Positions 7,434-15,222 of a DNA stretch of 43,836 nucleotides are shown one piece after another. A model generated the notes under the pieces. That model searched no databases. It was not told where the DNA came from and saw only the letters and a program-made list of their open reading frames with translations. The position numbers and the translations under genes were made by a program. The stretch is from an uncultured Azospirillum sp. (lineage in GTDB: Bacteria > Pseudomonadota > Alphaproteobacteria > Azospirillales > Azospirillaceae): assembly GCF_946480385.1 (NCBI RefSeq), contig NZ_CAMLJP010000044.1, positions 1-43,836 on the forward strand, written 5' to 3'. The first letter of the stretch is position 1. Every line of letters begins with the position of its first letter.

Positions 7434-8789
7434 TCAGGCCACATGCGCGTAGCGGGCGGCGCCATGGCTGCCGAGAGCCACGTAGGCCGTGCCTTCCGGC
7501 AGGTCGACATCGCGGCTGTTGAAGTTGTTCCAGAAGTCGTAGATCACGCCCGGACGGTCCATCCGCTGGGCCAGATCGGGCAGCGGCATAGAGGTGAAGA
7601 CCGGGTGGTTGTTCAGGATGACCGCCAGATTGGCGCCGGACACCGCCTCGGCCATGTTGGCCGCCGGCTCCAGCCCGAAAGAGCGGATGTCGTCCGGCCG
7701 CACCACCGCGTCGAAGCCGCGCAGGCGGGCGGTGGGGAAGCGCTGGCGCAGCTCCTCCAGCACCGGCTTGGCCATGGTGCCGCGCAGGTCGTCGGTCGCC
7801 GGCCGGCCCTTGAAGGCGAGGCCCATCAGGCTGATGGTCGGCGCCTGCGGGAAGCCCTGCATCGAATTGGCGAGCTTGCCGAGGAAGTCGGCGACCTCGA
7901 TCGGCTGGCTTTCGTTGACCAGACGGCCGGCGGCGGTGATCGCCATGTCGACGCCGACCTCGCGCGCCGCCTCGATCAGGATGTGGGGGTCCTTCTCCAG
8001 GCAGGGACCGCCGACCGGGCCGGGCAGCGGCAGGTTGGTGCGCGGATAGCCCAGCTTGCCGGCACGCGCCACCTCGACCGCCGAGATCTCCATGGCGTTG
8101 CACAGCTTGGCGATCTCGTTGGAGAAGGCGAAGGTGACGTCGCGGTAGGTGTTGTCGACCAGCTTGATCAGCTCCGCCGTCTCCAGGGTGGAGACCTTGA
8201 CGGTGGTCGGCGTCAGGAAGCCGAAGATCTGCGCCGCGCGGGTGGCGACGTCCATGCTCTCCGCCCCGACGATCTGCGGCAGCTGGTTCAGCTCCAGCAG
8301 AGCCTGCCCTTCCAGCGTGCGTTCCGGGCAGAAGGCGATGTCGAACTGCTTGCCGGTGGCGCGCAGGATCGGCGCCACGATGTTGCGGGTGGTGCCCAGC
8401 TTCACGGTGGAGCGCAGGATGACCAGATCGCCGTCATGCAGGCAGCTGGCGACCTGACGGGTCGCCGCCTCGATCATGTCGGTGCGGACCCGGCCGTCCT
8501 TGCTCAGCGGCGTGCCGACCGTGATGATGAAGACGCTGGCGTTGCTGCAATCGGCCTGATTGCGGCTGAAGGTGAAGCGGCCACGCGAGATGACGTGGCG
8601 CAGCTTCTCCGTCAGGCCCGGTTCGTGGAAGTGCGGGTTGCCCTGGCCGAGCTTGTCGAGCACGTCCTGCCGCACCTCGACCCCATGCACCTGGAAGCCG
8701 GCGTCCGCCATCGCCACCGCCAGCGTCAGGCCGACATAGCCGAGCCCGAGGACGCAGACGTTACGATCGGAAAAAGTCTTGGGAAGCAT
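7434..8789 (-). CDS. nucleotide-sugar dehydrogenase (UDP-sugar/GDP-mannose family)
   Basis: A 451-residue enzyme oxidising a UDP- or GDP-sugar to the uronic acid with two NAD+. The Rossmann start VCVLGLGYVGLTLA is at residues 11-24. The middle domain has the conserved ELIKLVDNTYRDV (Lys209), and the catalytic cysteine is Cys263 in GPVGGPCLEKDPH. The C-terminal domain starts near LMGLAFKGRPATDDLR. The overall pattern is closer to the WecC/TviB/WbpA group (N-acetylated sugars) than to short UDP-glucose dehydrogenases, but substrate is not certain. The ATG at 8789 has GGAG 7 bp upstream. It is first after a 408 bp gap and so probably has its own promoter. Confidence 0.88.
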   Translation of the reverse strand: MLPKTFSDRNVCVLGLGYVGLTLAVAMADAGFQVHGVEVRQDVLDKLGQGNPHFHEPGLTEKLRHVISRGRFTFSRNQADCSNASVFIITVGTPLSKDGRVRTDMIEAATRQVASCLHDGDLVILRSTVKLGTTRNIVAPILRATGKQFDIAFCPERTLEGQALLELNQLPQIVGAESMDVATRAAQIFGFLTPTTVKVSTLETAELIKLVDNTYRDVTFAFSNEIAKLCNAMEISAVEVARAGKLGYPRTNLPLPGPVGGPCLEKDPHILIEAAREVGVDMAITAAGRLVNESQPIEVADFLGKLANSMQGFPQAPTISLMGLAFKGRPATDDLRGTMAKPVLEELRQRFPTARLRGFDAVVRPDDIRSFGLEPAANMAEAVSGANLAVILNNHPVFTSMPLPDLAQRMDRPGVIYDFWNNFNSRDVDLPEGTAYVALGSHGAARYAHVA

Positions 8790-9197
8790 CGTCGCTCCTG
8801 CCGTTTGCTGAGGCCCCGCCACCGGCGGCGGGTTGCCGAGAGTTTGGAGACGCCCCGACTGCCCTGCCCTGCTGGCAAGGATGCAGACGGAGAAACCTCG
8901 AAATTCGAAATTGTTTTATTGTTGTGACTTCGCCGTGACGATGAAGTACCCCGTTTCCGGCGTTGTGCAGCGCGAAGTGTTTCAGAAATCACCGTCGGAT
9001 GAAAAGACTATGATTGCCGATCACCGACGTATTAAGAGTACTAACCCTCGCCGGCGCCAAATGAATGCTTGGAGGCACCAACAGAGACGTTCGAAAGTGG
9101 TGCAATAGGCGCAATCTGCTTCAGCTACCGGCATGGATCGGCCCGGCATTGCGGAATTGAGGGTTGCATCCACCCGCCCTGCCACGACCCGCCCCTC
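8790..9197. other. gene-free gap within the polysaccharide block, likely promoter region
   Basis: About 408 bp with no convincing gene. A 91-codon frame on the plus strand (8833-9108) has no family resemblance and runs through AT-richer DNA, so I do not call it. The section from about 8895 to 9060 is clearly AT-richer than its surroundings and includes a tandem CGAAATT at about 8899-8912. This is where I would expect the promoter of the nucleotide-sugar dehydrogenase gene. It is also the region downstream of the flippase gene. No clear terminator hairpin with a T run was found. Confidence 0.4.
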
Positions 9198-10643
9198 TCA
9201 GGCCGTGGCGCTGGTCAGACGGCGCAACCGCTTCAGCTGTACCAGTCCCGTCAGCACCGCCATGGCCGCATAGACCGCGATCATCGCCACACTGCCGATG
9301 ACGAAATCCACCAGCGCCGGCATCCGGTCGAACAGCGGAGCGGCGAACTGGTCGAGTGCCAGGGCCGCTGCGACGGCGGCGCCGGCGCACAGCAGCGCCT
9401 TCGCCGCGATCCCGCCATACAGCTCGCCGACCGTCTGCCGGTGGATCCAGGCGATGGCGACCGTGGCGGCCAGCTCCGCGGTGAAGGTCGCCATCGCGGC
9501 TCCCTCGATGCCGTAGCGCGGGATCCACCAGATGTTCAGCCCGGCGTTCAGGGCGCCGCCCGACAGCATGGCGACCATGTAGCCGGTCTGCCGGTGCCAG
9601 ACGAGCAGCGGATTGCCCAGGATCATGTTTGCGTAGACCACCGCCGAGGCCAGCATCAGCAGCCGCAGGGCCAGCGTCGCCGGGGCGTAGGCATCGCCGA
9701 ACAGCGTGCCCAGGATGGACGGCGCCAGGGCTAGGCCGCCGGCGATGACCAGTCCGCCGACCGCCAGCATGACGGAGGCATAGGCCCGCATCCGGTCGCG
9801 CATCGGCCCCAGCTCGCCATAGGCCGCCGCCAGCTGCGGCAGGAAGGCGTTCATCACGATGTTGCCGACCAGATTGGCCAGGGTCTGGATCTTCACCGCC
9901 GCGCTGTACCAGCCGACCTCGGTGTGCGGGGCCAGGAAGCCCAGCATCACCACGTCCAGATGGGTGAAGATCGCCCAGGCGAAGACGCCGACCGCCATCG
10001 GCGTCGCCGCCGTCAGGATCTCGCGCCAGACCTTCAGGTCGACCCGCGGGCGCAACGTGCCGAAATCGCGGCGGAACCGGCCGATCATCACCAGCGCATT
10101 GACGGTGATCGACCCGCCGGTGATGGCGGCTGCAGTGATGGCGTCCTCAGGCCCACGCACCAGCAGAAAGACGAGAAGCATCGAGCCGATGGAGGTGCCG
10201 ATCTCGCGCGTCGCGATCACCCCCATCTTCTCGGTCGCCTGATAAACAAAGTCGAGCACCAGGGCGTTCCCAAGCAGCTGGACCGCCTGCACCAGAAGAA
10301 CCGCCTTCACCTCCATTGGCTTATCCAGGGAAAGGATGAAGGCGGCATAGATGGCGCCCACCACCAGCGCCAGCACGGTGCGCAGGGTCAGCACATGCTC
10401 CGACAATTCGGCCGCCTGCTCGCGGTCACGGGCGATCTCGCGGATGGCGTAGGTGGACAGGCCCATGTTCACGAACAGCGCCGCATAGGCCATCAGCGAG
10501 GTGCCGAAGCCCAGCACGCCGAAACTGTCCGGGCCCAGCACACGGGCGGTCCAGGCCGCGGTGACCAGCCCGCTCGCCATCGTCGCCATTTTGGCGGCGG
10601 CAAGGGCGCGGATGTTCCGGAAGATGCGGTGTCCAGCCGACAT
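9198..10643 (-). CDS. Wzx-like polysaccharide flippase
   Basis: A 481-residue integral membrane protein of the MOP/Wzx superfamily. Hydrophobic segments recur from end to end, at a spacing consistent with 12 to 14 helices. The N-terminus AAAKMATMASGLVTAAWTAR and VLGPDSFGVLGFG match the family opening, and a pattern such as GWYSAAVKIQTLANLVG is typical of the sixth to eighth helices. It would move lipid-linked repeat units across the inner membrane. The ATG at 10643 is used; a second ATG 4 bp upstream is out of frame. It lies 84 bp after the Wzc-like gene, with a hairpin in between. Confidence 0.88.
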   Translation of the reverse strand: MSAGHRIFRNIRALAAAKMATMASGLVTAAWTARVLGPDSFGVLGFGTSLMAYAALFVNMGLSTYAIREIARDREQAAELSEHVLTLRTVLALVVGAIYAAFILSLDKPMEVKAVLLVQAVQLLGNALVLDFVYQATEKMGVIATREIGTSIGSMLLVFLLVRGPEDAITAAAITGGSITVNALVMIGRFRRDFGTLRPRVDLKVWREILTAATPMAVGVFAWAIFTHLDVVMLGFLAPHTEVGWYSAAVKIQTLANLVGNIVMNAFLPQLAAAYGELGPMRDRMRAYASVMLAVGGLVIAGGLALAPSILGTLFGDAYAPATLALRLLMLASAVVYANMILGNPLLVWHRQTGYMVAMLSGGALNAGLNIWWIPRYGIEGAAMATFTAELAATVAIAWIHRQTVGELYGGIAAKALLCAGAAVAAALALDQFAAPLFDRMPALVDFVIGSVAMIAVYAAMAVLTGLVQLKRLRRLTSATA

Positions 10644-10695
10644 TCATGGGCTCTTCAGTGGTTCAAAACGTCACGTTGCACGGCGCAAAAACTCA

Positions 10696-10720
10696 TCTCC
10701 CGCCCTTTCGGGGCGGGAGA
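10696..10720 (-). terminator. hairpin with T run between wzc-like and wzx-like genes
   Basis: A perfect 10 bp stem, TCTCCCGCCC (10696-10705) with GGGCGGGAGA (10711-10720), has a 5-base loop. Read on the minus strand it is followed by TGAG and five T bases. This fits an intrinsic terminator or attenuator after the kinase gene, giving less transcript for the flippase and later genes. The T run begins a few bases after the stem, so termination may be partial. Confidence 0.6.
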
Positions 10721-10727
10721 GTGAGGC

Positions 10728-13001
10728 TCAGTTCGCGTAGTAGCGGCGGTAGCCGTGGTAGCGGCCGCTGTCCGGGAACTCGTATTGGGCATGGCGGCGG
10801 GTATCGACCTGGCTGAACAGGACACCCACCACATCGCCGCCGGCTTCGATCACTTCCTTCAGGCCGGCCATCGCGGTGCCCCGCTTGGTCATGCCCCAGC
10901 GAACGATGAAGACGGTCTGATCGGCGAGCGCCGCCAGCAGCTTGCCTTCCGACACCGCCAGCACCGGCGGCGAATCCAGCACGATGCGGTCGTAGTTGAC
11001 CGACAGGCGCGACAGCAGCTGGTGCATGGCAGACGACCCCAGGGCATCCTGCGGCAGCGACGGACCATGGCCGGCGACGATGACGTGCAGCCCGGTGCGC
11101 GGATCGATCTGGATCGCGTCCTCCAGAGCCGCGGTGCCGGCAAGCACCTCCGACAGGCCACGGTTGTTGGACAGGCCCAGCATCTCGTGCAGGCTCTTCC
11201 GCCGCAGGTCGCAATCGACCAGGATCGTCCGCTGGCCGGCATTGGCGCAGGTGCGGGCGAAGGCCGCGGCGACGGAGCTCTTGCCCTCGCCCGGAACCGA
11301 GGAGCTGAACAGGATCACCCGGTGCCGCCCGTCCGGATTGGCGAGCAGCAGCGAGGTGCGCAAGTTCTGCATCGATTCCGCGAAGGCGGAGATCGGCTTG
11401 TCGACCACATAGGCGGCCGGCGAGCCGCCGAAGCGCGGGATGCGCGGCACGATGCCCAGGCTGCGCACGCCGGTCGCCAGTTCGAACTGGTGCGGGCTGC
11501 GGAAACCGCCGTCGGCCCGTTCGCGCAGCATGGCCAGCAGCACGCCCAGCGTGCCCGACGCCACCAGCGCCAGCAGCAGGATCAGCTTGCGGTTGGGCTG
11601 CGACGGGTCGAGCGGGATCGCCGCCTCCGACACCACGCGGGCATCGGGCTGGCGCATGTCGGTCTGCGCCGCGATCTGCTGCGAGCGGGTCAGCAGGGAT
11701 TCGTACATCGCCTGGGCGGTGCTGGCATCGCGTTCCAGCGTGCGCAGGCCGACGGTCGCCTGCTGCTGCTGGTTCTGCTTGGCCTCGGCCTGATCCAGGC
11801 TGGCCTTGAGCGCCTGCTCACGGCCCTTCGCCAGTTCGACCTCGTTGCTCAGGTTGGCGACGATCTTGCCGACGTCCGCCTTGATCTGGCTCTGCAGGTC
11901 GCGCAGCTGGCTCTGCAGGGCCTGCAGCATCGGGTGCTTGGAACCGTAGCGGTTGGTGGCGTCGGCGATCTGCCGCTGCAGGTCGACCTCACGCTCGCGC
12001 AGCGCCTGGATCAGCGGGGAGCCCAGCACGTCGCCGACCGCCGAGGCGCCGCGCGGCGAATTCGCCATCGCGGTGACGTCGCGCAGCTTGGTTTCCGCCT
12101 CCTGCCGCTTGGTGCGGGCCAGGATATAGTCGGTATTGAGCTGGCTCAGCTGCTGGCCGACAACCGTGCTCTCGTTGTTGGACGAGGTGGTCAGGCCATG
12201 CTCGGTGCGGTACTTCTCCACCGCGTCGCCGGTGGTCTGCGCCTCCTTGCGCAGGTCGGCCAGCCGTTCCTCCAGCCACTGCGTGGCGCGCTTGGACGCC
12301 TTGAACTTCTCGTCCAACTGGTCGACCAGATAAAGGTCGGCCATGGTGTTGGCGACCAGCGACGCCTTGCGCGGGTCCTCGCTGTCGAAGCTGACGGCGA
12401 TGACGTAGGAGCGTCCCTGCGGCCGGACCGAGGTGTTGTCGAGCACGGCGTTGACCACCGAGGTCATCTGGTTGCGCTCGACCTCCTCCGGCGACAGCGG
12501 CACGGTGCCGCCGCTCTTCCAGCTGTCGGGGATCCAGTTGCGCGGATTCAACGCGGCGAGCCATCCGGGGGGCGGCGGACGCAGCGCCGAATTGAACTCC
12601 GGATCGTTCATCAGCTTCAGCTTCGCCACCACCTTTTCGGCAAAGGCCGGCGACTTCAGGATCGCGACCTCGCTCTGCAGCGCGCTGATGTCGGGGGTCA
12701 TGTCGGACACCACGCCCTCGAAATTCAGGACGGTGTTCTTGCGGTGCTCGACCATGATCAGGGTTTCGGCGGTGTAGAGCGGCGTCATCCGGAAGGCGAT
12801 CAGGGCCGCCAGCCCGGTGCCGAGCACGATCACCGTGCCGATCAGCAGCTTGTGCCGGCGCAGCAGGCCGGTTGTCCGGCGCACGGCGCTGGCGGCGCTG
12901 GCCGACAGATCGTAGGAGATTCCGGGGGAGGCGGAACCGGAGCCCCGCCGAGACTCAGGGGTATTGCGTCGGGGTTGTTCCTGAAGTTCCTGGGTGGCCA
13001 A
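10728..13001 (-). CDS. Wzc/ExoP-type chain-length regulator with tyrosine autokinase
   Basis: A 757-residue inner-membrane protein controlling exopolysaccharide polymerisation and export. Order of parts: cytoplasmic N-terminus; membrane helix about 50-71 (KLLIGTVIVLGTGLAALIAF); Wzz periplasmic domain with long coiled coil 230-440; second helix about 472-492; BY-kinase domain from about 540. Kinase motifs are Walker A SSVPGEGKS (567-575), Walker A' ILVDCDLRRK (593-602) and Walker B RIVLDSPP (672-679). The C-terminus is Tyr-rich (Tyr740, 748, 751, 754, 755), the usual autophosphorylation cluster. It is the first gene of the block and diverges from a Crp/Fnr gene. Confidence 0.93.
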   Translation of the reverse strand: MATQELQEQPRRNTPESRRGSGSASPGISYDLSASAASAVRRTTGLLRRHKLLIGTVIVLGTGLAALIAFRMTPLYTAETLIMVEHRKNTVLNFEGVVSDMTPDISALQSEVAILKSPAFAEKVVAKLKLMNDPEFNSALRPPPPGWLAALNPRNWIPDSWKSGGTVPLSPEEVERNQMTSVVNAVLDNTSVRPQGRSYVIAVSFDSEDPRKASLVANTMADLYLVDQLDEKFKASKRATQWLEERLADLRKEAQTTGDAVEKYRTEHGLTTSSNNESTVVGQQLSQLNTDYILARTKRQEAETKLRDVTAMANSPRGASAVGDVLGSPLIQALREREVDLQRQIADATNRYGSKHPMLQALQSQLRDLQSQIKADVGKIVANLSNEVELAKGREQALKASLDQAEAKQNQQQQATVGLRTLERDASTAQAMYESLLTRSQQIAAQTDMRQPDARVVSEAAIPLDPSQPNRKLILLLALVASGTLGVLLAMLRERADGGFRSPHQFELATGVRSLGIVPRIPRFGGSPAAYVVDKPISAFAESMQNLRTSLLLANPDGRHRVILFSSSVPGEGKSSVAAAFARTCANAGQRTILVDCDLRRKSLHEMLGLSNNRGLSEVLAGTAALEDAIQIDPRTGLHVIVAGHGPSLPQDALGSSAMHQLLSRLSVNYDRIVLDSPPVLAVSEGKLLAALADQTVFIVRWGMTKRGTAMAGLKEVIEAGGDVVGVLFSQVDTRRHAQYEFPDSGRYHGYRRYYAN

Positions 13002-13276
13002 AGGGTCCTCCTCGCGTAACGACCAGAAGCGCGGCCATAGGACCGTCCGTTAGCCCGATCCTCCATTCCGGGCAGCTGATGCTGTCCGGCGGGCAGGCTC
13101 GGCGGTTCGTCCGATTGGCTGAAACGCAGTGTTAGTCCAGCCGTTGCATCGGCCATCCAGTGCATGAGGCGAGCAATGGGCGCGCAGTGGGTAGCCTTCC
13201 TGACCCTGTTGCAGTGCAGTATGGACCATCGATGCCGGAGAGGAGATAATAGGGGTTACTCGGAAGGACAGGTTCC

Positions 13277-13963
13277 ATGACGTTCGATCGCACCGGCTTG
13301 GCCGCGGAAATCCCCGCACTTTTCCCAACGCTGGCGAAGCTGGACCAGGATTCGGCGACCCTTCTCGGCAACGCCGGGCGCCGGGTGAACGTTCCGCGTG
13401 GAACCGTCCTGTTCCGCGCCGGCGACCGTTGTCACACCTTCATGATGGTTCTCGACGGTGCGGTTCGGGTGCAGATGGCGTCGGAGACCGGGCGCGAAAT
13501 CGTGCTGTACCGCGTCGGCCGCGGCGAGACCTGCATCGTCACCACCGCCTGCCTGCTGACCGACAAGCCCTATAGCGCCGAGGCGGTGGCTGAGACCGAC
13601 ATCGACGCGGTGGCACTGGCGGCCGGCCCCTTCCACGATCTGGTCGCACGCTCCGCCGCCTTCCGCGACTTCGTCTTCGCGTCCTTCGGCAACCGGCTGA
13701 CCGGCATGATGATGCTGATCGAGGAGGTCGCCTTCGGCCGCGTCGACCTGCGGCTCGCCCGCTTCCTGGCCGACCGCCGCGACGAGACCGGCGGACTGGA
13801 CACCACCCACCAGGCGCTGGCGGTGGAGCTGGGCACCGCGCGCGAGGTGGTGAGCCGGCAATTGAAGGAGTTCGAGCGCCGCGGTTTCGTGTCCCTGTCG
13901 CGTGGCCGCATCCAGGTGCTCGACCCGGCGGCCCTGCTGGCGCTGGATAAATGCGCATCATGA
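13277..13963 (+). CDS. Crp/Fnr family regulator with conserved cysteines
   Basis: A 228-residue regulator: cNMP-like beta-barrel (about 15-125), dimer helix (about 130-155) and a winged helix ending in TAREVVSRQLKEFERRGFVS. It lacks the N-terminal Cys cluster that holds the FNR iron-sulfur centre. It does carry Cys52 (GDRCHTF), Cys86 and Cys92 (GETCIVTTACLL). Relatives with this GETC...C pattern are often next to DUF2892 or rhodanese genes, so thiol or sulfur-species sensing is plausible but unproven. AAGGA precedes the ATG. It is divergent from the Wzc-like gene across 275 bp, so it may also influence polysaccharide genes. Confidence 0.88.
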   Translation: MTFDRTGLAAEIPALFPTLAKLDQDSATLLGNAGRRVNVPRGTVLFRAGDRCHTFMMVLDGAVRVQMASETGREIVLYRVGRGETCIVTTACLLTDKPYSAEAVAETDIDAVALAAGPFHDLVARSAAFRDFVFASFGNRLTGMMMLIEEVAFGRVDLRLARFLADRRDETGGLDTTHQALAVELGTAREVVSRQLKEFERRGFVSLSRGRIQVLDPAALLALDKCAS

Positions 13964-14065
13964 TTTCAGGCGCGAGACAAATTGTAAGGTATACGTATTT
14001 TTTGGCTACACAGGATAAGCTAAAGGGTATATCATCAATATGTCTTTTGGACGGGGGATTGCGTC

Positions 14066-14239
14066 ATGCCGCACCGTCAGGAATCCGCCACCGTCACCGC
14101 GATCAGACAGATCCGCGACCACAGCCGTGAATGCCACAGTCTGCCGGCCCGTGAGGTGCTGCTGCGGATTGAAAGAAGAATGATCGAATTTCTTGAAGAC
14201 GGGCCGGCTCCGCCGACACACGGTGTGTGGTCAAACTAG
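14066..14239 (+). CDS. unrecognised 57-residue protein
   Basis: A short frame between the Crp/Fnr and DUF2892 genes. A GGGGG run lies about 8 bp before the ATG, and the region just upstream (13985-14040) is AT-rich like a promoter. The product is charged and predicted helical in the middle (REVLLRIERRMIEFLEDG), with one Cys (SRECHS) and no membrane segment. I know no family for it. Points for it: ribosome site, position and amphipathic helix. Points against: short, and an overlapping minus-strand frame of similar length exists. It could be a small regulator or adaptor, but no function is claimed. Confidence 0.45.
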   Translation: MPHRQESATVTAIRQIRDHSRECHSLPAREVLLRIERRMIEFLEDGPAPPTHGVWSN

Positions 14240-14330
14240 AGACGGCGCGTCCCAGCGTGACTCAATCACAGACGGGCCAATGGCCGGGATGTAAAGCAGA
14301 CGGTACTGTTCATCCATAACAGGTGCCGCC

Positions 14331-14534
14331 ATGAATTGCCGCAACATGGGCCCGGTGGATCGCGCGTTGCGCGCCATCGTCGGGCTGATCCTGATTTCGC
14401 TGACCGTCGTTGGGCCGCAGACCCTGTGGGGACTGGTCGGGTTGGTGCCGCTGCTGACGGCAGTCGTCGGCTTCTGCCCGGCCTACACGCTGCTGGGCAT
14501 CAAGACCTGCCGGACGGAAGACCGCACCGCCTGA
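14331..14534 (+). CDS. DUF2892 (YgaP-like) small membrane protein
   Basis: A 67-residue inner-membrane protein. It starts MNCRNMGPVDRALRAIVG, the standard DUF2892 opening, followed by two hydrophobic segments (about 15-29 and 33-52) and the FCPAYTLLGIKTC ending with two Cys. In other bacteria this domain stands alone or is fused to rhodanese as in YgaP. Its biochemical role is not established. AGGTG precedes the ATG. The nearby Crp/Fnr regulator with conserved cysteines makes a joint role in sulfur or redox stress plausible. A strong hairpin ends the unit. Confidence 0.88.
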   Translation: MNCRNMGPVDRALRAIVGLILISLTVVGPQTLWGLVGLVPLLTAVVGFCPAYTLLGIKTCRTEDRTA

Positions 14535-14554
14535 CCGGCGCCGCGGCTGGACAT

Positions 14555-14592
14555 GCGAACGGCCCGCTCCTTATCCGGGGCGGGCCGTTCGC
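14555..14592. terminator. 13 bp hairpin between DUF2892 and regA
   Basis: GCGAACGGCCCGC (14555-14567) pairs perfectly with GCGGGCCGTTCGC (14580-14592), loop 12 bases. On the plus strand it is followed by GTTTCTC. It sits between two convergent genes and likely ends transcription from the DUF2892 side; it may work in both directions. The T run is short, so the call is moderate. Confidence 0.6.
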
Positions 14593-14616
14593 GTTTCTCG
14601 CCAAAGCCGCGGATAG

Positions 14617-15213
14617 TCAGGCGCGCGGGGCGTGCTTGTTCAGGATGCGCTGCAGGGTGCGGCGGTGCATCTTCAGGCGGCGCGCGGTCTCGGAGACGTT
14701 CCGGTCGCACTGTTCGAAGACGCGCTGGATGTGTTCCCAGCGGACGCGGTCGGCCGACATCGGGTTTTCCGGCGGCTGCGGCAGCGGCCGGCCGTCGGCC
14801 AGCAGCGCCGATTCCACCGCGTCGGCATCGGCCGGCTTGGGCAGGTAATCGACGGCGCCGGCCTTCACCGCGGCGACGGCGGTGGCGATGTTGCCGTAGC
14901 CGGTCAGCATGACGACGCGGGCGTCGGGGCGGGCGTCGCGCAGGGCCGACACCACGTCCAGCCCATTGCCGTCGCCCAGCCGCAGGTCGACCACCGCGAA
15001 GGCGGGGGCGGATTCCTGCGCCACCTCGATGCCGAGCTGGACGCAGTCGACGGCGACGACGTTGAAGCCGCGCTTTTCCATGGCCCGGGCCAGCCGCGTG
15101 CGGAAGGGGGCGTCGTCGTCGACGATCAGGAGGCTGCGGGTGACGTCGCCAGTGAATGTCAGTTTGACGGCATCGCCCGACAGCAGGTCATCGGTTGTTT
15201 TGAGGGTGTCCAC
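14617..15213 (-). CDS. regA: RegA/ActR/PrrA-type redox response regulator
   Basis: A 198-residue two-component regulator. The receiver domain spans about 26-145 with acidic pocket Asp32-34, phosphoacceptor Asp76 in VVDLRLGDGNG and Lys near DYLPKP. A proline stretch links it to a Fis-type HTH. The C-terminus HIQRVFEQCDRNVSETARRL followed by KMHRRTLQRILNKHAPR is the near-invariant RegA DNA-binding region. In the family it activates genes for respiration, nitrogen and carbon fixation and hydrogenase under low oxygen or reduced quinone. The gene begins 9 bp after the regB stop, so the pair is co-transcribed. Confidence 0.95.
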   Translation of the reverse strand: MDTLKTTDDLLSGDAVKLTFTGDVTRSLLIVDDDAPFRTRLARAMEKRGFNVVAVDCVQLGIEVAQESAPAFAVVDLRLGDGNGLDVVSALRDARPDARVVMLTGYGNIATAVAAVKAGAVDYLPKPADADAVESALLADGRPLPQPPENPMSADRVRWEHIQRVFEQCDRNVSETARRLKMHRRTLQRILNKHAPRA

Positions 15214-15222
15214 CGTGAAACC

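Noticed and set aside
8833..9108. 91-codon plus-strand frame in the gap at 8790-9197
   Set aside because: No recognisable family, no good ribosome site and AT-rich codons unlike the neighbours; more likely promoter DNA.
10755..13019. 754-codon plus-strand frame opposite the Wzc-like gene
   Set aside because: High-GC antisense frame with Arg/His/Gln-rich repeats and no domains. The minus strand gives a complete Wzc-type protein.
10728..13963. Direct Crp/Fnr binding site in the wzc divergent region
   Set aside because: I searched 13002-13276 by eye for TGTGA-N6-TCACA and TTGAT-N4-ATCAA patterns and saw no good palindrome.
14039..14173. Upstream ATG at 14039 giving a 44-residue peptide
   Set aside because: Cys/Arg/Pro-rich product with no ribosome site; out of frame with the better candidate.
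14006..14221. 71-codon minus-strand frame overlapping the 57-residue ORF
   Set aside because: It lacks a ribosome site and family resemblance. The plus-strand frame has better start signals and the same direction as its neighbours.
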